Assembly: GCA_045541375.1 (NCBI GenBank)
Contig: JAZQJB010000153.1
Location: forward strand, 1 to 45,729
DNA length: 45,729 nucleotides
DNA from: CAG-390 sp045541375
GTDB taxonomy: Bacteria > Bacillota > Clostridia > Oscillospirales > CAG-272
Direction of reading: 5' to 3'
Part shown: piece after piece, positions 39,965 to 45,729 of the stretch
How positions within the stretch are numbered: the first letter of the stretch is position 1
How the letters are laid out: each line of letters opens with the position of its first letter
Program-made: the position numbers and the translations under genes
Notes under the pieces: model-generated
Told to the model about the DNA's origin: nothing
The model's input: only the letters and a program-made list of their open reading frames with translations
Databases searched by the model: none

Positions 39965-39993
39965 TTTACTTTTTCTGCGGTATCTGATATAAT
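39965..39993 (+). promoter_or_regulatory. Probable promoter of the AraC regulator gene
   Basis: TTTACT (39965-39970), 17-nt spacer, TATAAT (39988-39993); leader of about 90 nt. Confidence 0.6.
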
Positions 39994-40012
39994 ATAAATA
40001 TCGTTATTTTAA

Positions 40013-40028
40013 TTATATCACGATATAA
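40013..40028. promoter_or_regulatory. 16-bp palindrome between divergent glycoside hydrolase and araC genes
   Basis: TTATATC-AC-GATATAA, a perfect inverted repeat. Its left part overlaps a minus-strand TATAAT (40017-40012) that could serve the glycoside hydrolase gene. Candidate operator. Confidence 0.55.
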
Positions 40029-40091
40029 CTGCTTTGAAAAGGCAAAATATACTCTTATTTTGTCACGATCTTACGGTATAGGAGAAAAAAT

Positions 40092-40910
40092 ATGCTTACT
40101 CCCGAAAAAGATATAAACTGCGGAATATTCGACAGTTCACTTTTGCGAAAAAGGCAAACAAAGAGCAACCCGAGGACGGTCGCAAGCTTTGAGCTTGAGA
40201 TCTTTCTTGCCGACGGCGGGGTGAGCTTTATGAACGACGATCACAGAGACGTGCGGCGCGGAATGCTCCTTTGCGCCAAGCCCGGAGCTATCCGCCGAAG
40301 CGACTTTCCCGTGAAATGCGGATACATCCGAATAACCGAGGACAGCGCCCGCCGCGAGGGGCTTGCCGAACTGCTCTCGTCCCTTCCCTCCTATACTTAT
40401 ATTGAAGACCGCGCCGCGGCTGACGAGGTGATCGCGCTTTTCTCAAAGCTCGAGCGGCGGCTTTTCGGCGGAAACGAGGACGGATTGACCGCTCTTCGCG
40501 CAAATGCGTTATTCTTGGATATTTTGTACCGCCTGCACAAAATTTGCGGCGAGAAGACCGCCTCGGAGACCGCAAGCCCCGTCGGCGACCCGATTCACGC
40601 CGCGCGCGAATACATTATCGAGCATTTTTCGGAAAACTGCTCGCTTTCAAAGATCGCCTGCGAGGTCAATCTCTCGCCGAATTATCTGCACACGGCTTTC
40701 AAGGAAGCATTCGGCGAAACGCCTTACGAATACGTCACCAAAATGCGGATCGAAAAAGCCAAAAGACTGATCGCGGCGGGGCGTGAATCAATGCTGACTA
40801 TCGCGCTCGAAACGGGTTTTTGCTCGCAATCGCATTTCAACAAGGTGTTCAAAAGCCAAACGGGTATGACCCCGAAAGAATTCCGCAACAGCATTGTTGA
40901 CATATATTAA
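40092..40910 (+). CDS. AraC family transcriptional regulator
   Basis: 272 residues. An N-terminal cupin-like ligand domain (about 15-105, FLADGGVSFMND and RRGMLLCAKPG) and a C-terminal double helix-turn-helix (about 172-270) with CSLSKIACEVNLSPNYLHTAF-type first helix pair and TIALETGFCSQSHFNKVFK-type second, closing with GMTPKEFR (segments only partly quoted). This build is typical of activators of sugar-use genes. It is divergent from the glycoside hydrolase gene and is its likely regulator. GGAG lies before the ATG; a bidirectional terminator follows. Confidence 0.93.
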   Translation: MLTPEKDINCGIFDSSLLRKRQTKSNPRTVASFELEIFLADGGVSFMNDDHRDVRRGMLLCAKPGAIRRSDFPVKCGYIRITEDSARREGLAELLSSLPSYTYIEDRAAADEVIALFSKLERRLFGGNEDGLTALRANALFLDILYRLHKICGEKTASETASPVGDPIHAAREYIIEHFSENCSLSKIACEVNLSPNYLHTAFKEAFGETPYEYVTKMRIEKAKRLIAAGRESMLTIALETGFCSQSHFNKVFKSQTGMTPKEFRNSIVDIY

Positions 40911-40947
40911 AAAATACCGATCCGCGGGTGCGGATCGGTATTTTTTA
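40909..40947. terminator. Bidirectional terminator between araC and lipoprotein genes
   Basis: Stem ATACCGATCCGC / GCGGATCGGTAT with loop GGGT between A and T runs; the genes converge on it. Confidence 0.93.
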
Positions 40948-40948
40948 G

Positions 40949-42451
40949 TTACTTAAGATTCTTCAGAATATCGTTGATGTCAGAAAGCTTCTTGTTGAGG
41001 GTCTTTTCGTAAACCTTCTGCTGGGAGATATAGCTGCCCGCGGCGTTGCCATTGACGGCATTGCGGAAGATACTGTAGGACATCTTATCAAGCTGCATGG
41101 TGAAAAGTCTTGCAACGTCGATATCAACGCTATCGCGGATAATATCGAACATAAATGCGTCATCACTCTGGTCAGCGTAGCGGAGCTTCATCGACTCCTC
41201 GAAGAGTGCGGGAGTGATGTTGAGATAGCTCTGATATGCCATAAGCTCGAGGGTCGCTGCTGCTGCTTCGGCGTTGGGTGCTGCTGCAGAGAGCATATAC
41301 ATTGTGTAACCGAAGCCGAGACAGGTGCGGTATTCCTCCTGGTCGGTATCATACCTCGGAATGGGAAGAATGCCGAAGTTGAAGCCGGTGGAGGTAAGAC
41401 TTCTTGTAATTATGTAGGGACGGTCAACAAGGAAGAGCGCCTGGCCTGCGGCAAAGAGTGGCTCGCTCTTCTTTATGTAAGAATCGCCCGAGGTGTGAAG
41501 AAGATTGCAAAGCTTCTCGAGAAGGTCAACGGTCTTCTGCGAGAAAAGGTCTGCGGAGAGCGCAAGGCTGCCGTCTTCCTTTACCTCAACGGTGGTAAGG
41601 CCTGAGCCTGCATAGAAGGGGTCAAAATGAACGTTTGTAACAACCAAGCCGTAGCGATCGCCCTCGGATGCGGTGTTGTCGCCGTCCTGATCAACGTAAG
41701 TGCCTTCGGTAAGCTCAATGAGCTTATCAAGAGTCCACTGACCGTTATAAGCAAGATCGTAAAGCTCCTCTGCGTTCATATTATGGATGTCCAGCAGCAT
41801 ATCCTTATTGAATATGGTGAGGTACATCATGTGAATAAAGTTGGTCGAAATATCGCCGGATGCGAAATAAACGCCGCCGTTGACGCTCGCCTTGGAAATA
41901 AGGCTCTTGGGCCACCAAGGCTTGTCAAATTCCATGATCTCGTAATCGGTGAGATCCTGGGTAACGCCCTGAGTCATAAGAGTCGCGCCGGTCATGGTGT
42001 AACCGCAGAAGATGTCATAAGCATCTGCGCCCGCCTGTGTGCTGTTGACGCAAGCGTTGACAAATGCACCTTGATTGGCGTTGTTACCGGGAGTTCCGAC
42101 GAATTCGAGAGTTACGCCGAACTGCTCCTGAACCTTTGCGTTTCTTCTGTAGATGGCGTCGTTTACGGACTCGCCGTTCTGATCATCAACGAAGAACTCG
42201 GGGTTGGGAACGTCATCCCAATAAAGGATATTGACTGTTGTTCCGTCAAATTTCAGATCACTGGGAATGTTGCTTGCTGCAAAGAGAGTTTCCTCTGCAG
42301 TTGTTTCAACGGTGACCTCACCCGAGGGAGCATCTGTTTCTGCGGGAGCGGTGGTCTCGCCCGAAGGGTTGGTCTCAGCGCAAGAAAGCGCCATGGGAAG
42401 GGTCATTGCGAGGATAAGCAGAGCTATGATAATACGCGAGATATTTTTCAT
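40949..42451 (-). CDS. Extracellular solute-binding-like lipoprotein, copy B
   Basis: 500 residues. Signal peptide with lipobox (LSCAE, Cys24), a short Thr/Pro/Glu linker (to about 55), then a two-lobed binding-protein fold: TVNILYWDD, YRRNAKVQEQFGVTLEF (about 105-121), DKPWWPKS, YGQW-like YNGQWTLDKLIELT, and GILPIPRYD late in the chain. These are marks of family-1 (sugar-type) solute-binding proteins. No ABC permease or ATPase gene is in the window. Closely related to copy A, which starts the operon 18 nt upstream. Confidence 0.88.
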   Translation of the reverse strand: MKNISRIIIALLILAMTLPMALSCAETNPSGETTAPAETDAPSGEVTVETTAEETLFAASNIPSDLKFDGTTVNILYWDDVPNPEFFVDDQNGESVNDAIYRRNAKVQEQFGVTLEFVGTPGNNANQGAFVNACVNSTQAGADAYDIFCGYTMTGATLMTQGVTQDLTDYEIMEFDKPWWPKSLISKASVNGGVYFASGDISTNFIHMMYLTIFNKDMLLDIHNMNAEELYDLAYNGQWTLDKLIELTEGTYVDQDGDNTASEGDRYGLVVTNVHFDPFYAGSGLTTVEVKEDGSLALSADLFSQKTVDLLEKLCNLLHTSGDSYIKKSEPLFAAGQALFLVDRPYIITRSLTSTGFNFGILPIPRYDTDQEEYRTCLGFGYTMYMLSAAAPNAEAAAATLELMAYQSYLNITPALFEESMKLRYADQSDDAFMFDIIRDSVDIDVARLFTMQLDKMSYSIFRNAVNGNAAGSYISQQKVYEKTLNKKLSDINDILKNLK

Positions 42452-42469
42452 AATCTTTCCTCCGGTGTT

Positions 42470-43975
42470 TTATTTCAGATCATCAAGCTTCTTGGTGATC
42501 GTTTCGAGCTTCTTTGCGAAGTTCTTTTGATATACCTTCTGCGCGGACATATAGCTTCCTGCGGTGTTGTTGTTTACCGCGTTACGGAAGATGCTGAAGG
42601 ACATATTATCAAGCTGAGTGGTGAGAAGTCTGCCGATATCGATAACAACGTTCTCACGGATCTTATCGAACATAAATGCGTCGTCACTCTGGTCAGCATA
42701 GCGGAGCTTCATCGACTCCTCAAAGATAGCGGGAGTTACGTTGATGTAGCTCTGGTAAGCAAGAAGCTCGATGGTTGCAGCAGCTGCCTCAGCATCGGGT
42801 GCGGATGCGGAGATCATATACATAGTGTAGGGGAAGGAAAGTGCGGTGCGGTAGCTTTCCTGATCCTCGCTATACTTGGGCATGGGAAGAACGCCGTAAG
42901 TAAAATCAACGTCGGTAAGGTGATTTGCGGTAATGCTTGCAGCCTGGATGATAAAGAGGGAGTTACCGGTCTTGAAGTGAGCTGTATCAGTCTTGATATA
43001 TGCGTCACCCGAGGTGTGAAGGAGGTTGCAGACCTTGTCAAGAAGGTCAACGGTCTTCTGCGAGAAAAGGTCGTCGGACATAACGAACGCTCCGTCCTTG
43101 TCAAGTTCTACCGTGTAAAGATCGGATGCGGTATAGAAGGAGTCAAAGGGAACGGATGTGATTACAAGACCGAAGCGGTCAGCTTCGCTTGCGTAGTTAT
43201 CGCCGTCCTGATCGAGATATACACCCTGAGTGTACTCGATAAGTCTGTCGATCGTCCACTTGCCGTCATAAACGAGATCGTAAAGATCGTTAGGCTGAAG
43301 CTTGTGGAAATCGGTGAAGAGGTCCTTATTGAAGACAACGAGGTACATCATATAAAGGAACGAGGGAGCGATATCGCCGGATGCGAAATAAATACCGTCG
43401 TTAATGGTAGCCTTGGAAATAAGGCTTTCGGGCCACCAGGGCTTGTCGAACTCAAGGATGGGATACTGGGTCATATCCTGAAGAGCACCCTCAACTGCGA
43501 GAGTTGCACCGGTCATGGAATAGCCACAGAAAAGATCGTAAGCATCCGCGCCTGCCTGAAGGCTGTTGATACAGGTGTTTACGAAGTCCTTTTGCTGCTC
43601 ATAAGCACCGGGAATGCCGAAGAACTCAAGGGTAACGCCGAACTGTTCCTGAACGTTTGCGTTCTTTCTGAACACCGCGTCGTTTACAGACTCACCGTTC
43701 TGATCTTCGACGAAGAATTCATTCCTGTTGGAGTCGGTTCTGTGAAGAATGTTGATGGTGGTGCCATCGAATCTGAGGTTCTCGGGAATGTTGCTGGGGA
43801 CGAAAAGGGTCTCCTCAGCGGTGGTATCCGCAGGAATATCTGTTCCCGAGGGTGCTTCTGTTTCTGCAGGCGCGGTGGTTTCATTCTGCGAACCCGTTTC
43901 GGCGCAGGAAAGAACCATCGGAAGCGTCATTGCAAGAATGAGAAGCGCGATGATAATGCGTGTGATGTTTTTCAT
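42470..43975 (-). CDS. Extracellular solute-binding-like lipoprotein, copy A
   Basis: 501 residues, collinear with copy B over the whole length and clearly a tandem duplicate (same NGESVNDA, FGVTLEF, DKPWWPESLISKA, SQKTVDLL, YADQSDDAFMFD and AAGSY segments). Lipobox LSCAE. Differences are concentrated in the ligand-facing middle (for example HRTDSNRNEF against YWDDVPNPEF), which suggests different ligands. The signal peptides are nearly identical. It follows the phosphotransferase gene by 39 nt with a GGAGG site. As with copy B, no transporter partner is nearby. Confidence 0.88.
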   Translation of the reverse strand: MKNITRIIIALLILAMTLPMVLSCAETGSQNETTAPAETEAPSGTDIPADTTAEETLFVPSNIPENLRFDGTTINILHRTDSNRNEFFVEDQNGESVNDAVFRKNANVQEQFGVTLEFFGIPGAYEQQKDFVNTCINSLQAGADAYDLFCGYSMTGATLAVEGALQDMTQYPILEFDKPWWPESLISKATINDGIYFASGDIAPSFLYMMYLVVFNKDLFTDFHKLQPNDLYDLVYDGKWTIDRLIEYTQGVYLDQDGDNYASEADRFGLVITSVPFDSFYTASDLYTVELDKDGAFVMSDDLFSQKTVDLLDKVCNLLHTSGDAYIKTDTAHFKTGNSLFIIQAASITANHLTDVDFTYGVLPMPKYSEDQESYRTALSFPYTMYMISASAPDAEAAAATIELLAYQSYINVTPAIFEESMKLRYADQSDDAFMFDKIRENVVIDIGRLLTTQLDNMSFSIFRNAVNNNTAGSYMSAQKVYQKNFAKKLETITKKLDDLK

Positions 43976-44014
43976 AACATTGCCTCCGTTTGATTTATGT
44001 TTTATTTTAATTTT

Positions 44015-44800
44015 TTATCCAAATACTTCGAATGCCGCAACGACGCGGAGCATATCGCGGTCGAAATTCTGCCTTCCGTAAGCGTCAAGGAAGCGGTCTT
44101 CGTATTCGTTTGTTTTTAGATTGTACCAAAGTGTCCAAGCGCCCCAGAAAAGGTCGATGTGACGGTCGCCGACACCGCCGTTTCCAACGTCGATAAAAGC
44201 GGAAAAGCGCCAATCGTCAAGCATAACGTTCGGCAGGCAGTAGTCGCCGTGGATGAGGGTATCGTTCTTCAGCGCGGAGCCGTATTTTTTGATGACAGCC
44301 ATCGCCTCCTCGGCTGATGCGTATCCGAAGGAATCGGGGAAAGATTCCTTGTCGTAATTACCCGTGCGGTAGTTTTCAAAGGCGAGTGCCGAGTAGGACT
44401 CGATCCTGTTCTGCACGGGGCAATCGGTGAAATCGCGTCGGTGAAGATCGTAAAGAATCTCGGCGTAAAGATCGCAAAGCCGCTTCGGGTCTGAAAGATA
44501 GCGTCGGTCGGTGCAATCCTCGCCGCGCACGCGCTCGGTGAGCATATAATCGCGGTCGGTCTGCTCGAAGGAAAGGACCTTTGCGCCAAGCCCGAGCGAG
44601 CCAAAATACTTCGTCATCCTCGCCTCAGCCTCAAGCTCGCCGCGCTTCATGCTTTTGAGGAAATATCCCCTGTCGCGGTCAATGAAGAGCACCTCCGCGC
44701 CGCTCGCGCAACGGCTGTCGTAAACATCCGCACCCGCAAGCAACGGGCGAAGCGATTCGGGATAACTTTCAATATTGATCTGAGTGAGAACTCTTTGCAT
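44015..44800 (-). CDS. Aminoglycoside phosphotransferase-family protein (APH(3')-like fold)
   Basis: About 261 residues from the ATG; a GTG 9 nt upstream is an equal choice since no ribosome site is clear. Kinase-like motifs: FLKSMKRG (Lys for ATP), LTERVRGEDC hinge, LIHGDYCLPNVML (catalytic loop HGD-x4-N, about 187-199) and FIDVGNGGVGDRHIDL (metal Asp, about 206-221), which is the APH(3') arrangement. It could be an aminoglycoside or other small-molecule kinase; similarity alone does not show antibiotic resistance. Promoter TTGACA-17-TAAAAT upstream. Confidence 0.85.
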   Translation of the reverse strand: MQRVLTQINIESYPESLRPLLAGADVYDSRCASGAEVLFIDRDRGYFLKSMKRGELEAEARMTKYFGSLGLGAKVLSFEQTDRDYMLTERVRGEDCTDRRYLSDPKRLCDLYAEILYDLHRRDFTDCPVQNRIESYSALAFENYRTGNYDKESFPDSFGYASAEEAMAVIKKYGSALKNDTLIHGDYCLPNVMLDDWRFSAFIDVGNGGVGDRHIDLFWGAWTLWYNLKTNEYEDRFLDAYGRQNFDRDMLRVVAAFEVFG

Positions 44801-44839
44801 CGCGGACACACTTTCGGTTAATAATACATAGTTAGTATA

Positions 44840-44868
44840 ATTTTATCATATTAATAGGAAAATGTCAA
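44840..44868 (-). promoter_or_regulatory. Promoter of the phosphotransferase gene
   Basis: Minus-strand TTGACA (44868-44863), 17-nt spacer, TAAAAT (44845-44840). Confidence 0.85.
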
Positions 44869-44876
44869 TAATAAAA

Positions 44877-44912
44877 AAGCCTCACGGCAATTTTTTTACC
44901 GTGAGGTGATAA
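44877..44912. terminator. Terminator of the membrane protein gene
   Basis: Stem GCCTCACGG / CCGTGAGGT with an A/T-rich loop; minus strand runs into T6. It abuts the next promoter. Confidence 0.85.
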
Positions 44913-44913
44913 T

Positions 44914-45432
44914 TTATTTCCATTTGACCTTTCTTGCGGGCAGGTGCGAGGTCACAAGAGCCTTCAGTGCAAGGAGCTCGATCTCGGAAAGTTCCGAGGT
45001 GTCGACGATGTAACCCTGCCTTTTGGAAACAAAGAGATAAACGTCGGTTTTTTTCTTTCCGACCTTGACTATCGCGGGGTACTTTATCGTTGAGGTGGAG
45101 CGTTCCTTGTTCGTTTCGGCGACAATATCCATTTCCCCGTCCTTGAAAACGAAATCAAGCACCGCGCCGATCGACGTGGCTTTATTTGCAGTCAGCCTCG
45201 GCAGAAGAAAAGCCGCAAACAGATAGGCGGCGTCCATAAGCGTGACCATCACGCCGCAGAAAGCCACGGTCTCGCTCAAGGCGTTCATAAACGCCAAAAA
45301 AGCAACGCACGCCCAGATGAGCAGCGTGCCACCCGCCATAAAAGCGAAAAAGGCTTTTCTTTGCATCCAGTAATAATCATTGAAGCGCACAAGTCGCTGC
45401 TTCGTGTAAACGGTTGATATTTTCAATTCCAT
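44914..45432 (-). CDS. Membrane protein, YcxB-like
   Basis: 172 residues. A short N-terminal cytosolic part (YTKQRLVRFNDYYWMQRKAFF), two membrane helices (about 27-50 and 55-80), then a C-terminal soluble domain (about 88-172) with KVGKKKTDVYLFVSKRQGYIVD-like strands (partly quoted), which resembles the YcxB-like/DUF domain of small Gram-positive membrane proteins. Function unknown. Monocistronic with a consensus promoter and GGAGG site. Confidence 0.7.
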   Translation of the reverse strand: MELKISTVYTKQRLVRFNDYYWMQRKAFFAFMAGGTLLIWACVAFLAFMNALSETVAFCGVMVTLMDAAYLFAAFLLPRLTANKATSIGAVLDFVFKDGEMDIVAETNKERSTSTIKYPAIVKVGKKKTDVYLFVSKRQGYIVDTSELSEIELLALKALVTSHLPARKVKWK

Positions 45433-45465
45433 CGGGGGACCTCCATTATCATAATTTCCGATTTC

Positions 45466-45494
45466 ATTATATCACAAATGAAATATTTTGTCAA
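45466..45494 (-). promoter_or_regulatory. Consensus promoter of the YcxB-like gene
   Basis: Minus-strand TTGACA (45494-45489), 17-nt spacer, TATAAT (45471-45466). Confidence 0.9.
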
Positions 45495-45583
45495 TAAAAA
45501 CATTCCAAAGAAGAAAAACGCGCTCAAAAGCAGGAGAAAGGCAAATAAATATTATAAAAGCACAAGAAAAACGCAAAAACATC

Positions 45584-45612
45584 TTGACAAACGCAAAAAA
45601 ATAGAGTATAAT
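45584..45612 (+). promoter_or_regulatory. Consensus promoter of the tRNA-Ser gene
   Basis: TTGACA (45584-45589), 17-nt spacer, TATAAT (45607-45612), 46 nt before the tRNA. Confidence 0.92.
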
Positions 45613-45657
45613 ATAGTTCGCGAGTTCTGCAAACGGCCGCTCGCGCAAGTACAACAC

Positions 45658-45729
45658 GGAGATGTACTCAAGAGGCCGAAGAGGCGCCCCTGCTAAGGGT
45701 GTAGGTCGGGATAACCGGCGCGAGAGTTC
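45658..45729 (+). tRNA. tRNA-Ser (anticodon GCU), cut by the window end
   Basis: Starts GGAGATG (acceptor strand), D-arm region with CAAGAGGCCGAAGAGGC, anticodon stem CGCCC/GGGTG around loop CTGCTAA (anticodon GCT at 45692-45694), then the long variable arm typical of serine tRNAs (GGTCGGGATAACCGGC) and the start of the T arm (GAGAGTTC). The last roughly 20 nt lie outside the window. Confidence 0.93.

Noticed and set aside
41627..43993. A 788-codon open frame on the plus strand across both solute-binding genes.
   Set aside because: It is antisense to two collinear paralogues whose signal peptides, lipoboxes and ribosome sites are clear. Biased codons leave the opposite frame free of stops; the predicted protein has no sensible domain and no ribosome site.
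44015..44800. Calling the APH-fold protein an antibiotic resistance gene.
   Set aside because: Kinase motifs are clear but the fold covers many small-molecule kinases; nothing in the sequence shows aminoglycoside specificity.

Overview
The window looks like chromosome of an anaerobic low-to-mid GC Gram-positive bacterium, class Clostridia (Oscillospirales or Christensenellales-like, gut or rumen type). This rests on near-consensus sigma-A promoters (TTGACA-17-TATAAT), AGGAGG ribosome sites, an Rnf-type gene cluster, a flavodiiron-rubredoxin fusion, a DegV protein, Thr/Pro-rich surface proteins with PTGD-like tails and a bile-salt-hydrolase-family enzyme. I could run no searches, so family calls come from motifs read by eye.

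Layout. 0.1-1.4 kb: thioredoxin and a choloylglycine-hydrolase-family enzyme (minus strand). 1.5-9.6 kb (plus): a single-direction redox locus made of a duplicated-domain lipoprotein, ApbE flavin transferase, RnfC, D, G, E and A, a NusG-domain-II protein and a Gx-type membrane protein, closed by a strong terminator. 9.7-10.6 kb: a Thr-rich DUF2927-like lipoprotein. 10.7-16.9 kb (minus): a sugar isomerase/epimerase, three paralogous secreted surface proteins (one fused to an SGNH hydrolase) and a metallophosphoesterase. 17-20 kb: a ketopantoate-reductase-like enzyme and a marR-degV-yhhN operon with a clear operator pair. 20-23.4 kb: two PHP-domain proteins around a membrane-domain-only MgtE homologue. 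23.4-24.4 kb: a large palindromic element, a DUF559 nuclease gene and small repeats. 24.4-28.6 kb (minus): a KdpD/KdpE-like two-component system in one operon with citrate synthase. 28.7-30.1 kb: flavodiiron-rubredoxin. 30.1-31 kb: gene-free, with a probable structured RNA and a repeat pair. 31-40.9 kb: carbohydrate and sugar-acid catabolism (two clan-A glycoside hydrolases, FAD oxidoreductase, SDR, enolase-superfamily dehydratase, UlaG-like lactonase, AraC regulator), broken by two more palindromic elements. 40.9-44 kb: two tandem solute-binding-like lipoproteins. 44-45.7 kb: a phosphotransferase, a membrane protein and the start of a tRNA-Ser(GCU).

Most interesting points. (1) The Rnf-type locus has no rnfB, and RnfE and RnfA both lack the two cysteines that hold the intramembrane [2Fe-2S] cluster (four of four ligands replaced by Gly/Ala). 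RnfG carries a second, degenerate FMN-binding repeat. With ApbE, the NusG-II/Gx pair and a surface lipoprotein this reads as a rewired, flavin-based electron-export machine rather than a standard Rnf. (2) Three roughly 315-330 bp palindromic elements at 23.4, 33.8 and 38.1 kb share a core and keep their arm hairpins by compensatory base changes; one sits directly upstream of a DUF559 (Vsr-like) nuclease gene. (3) A roughly 430-nt non-coding transcript with its own promoter and terminator lies at 30.13-30.57 kb.
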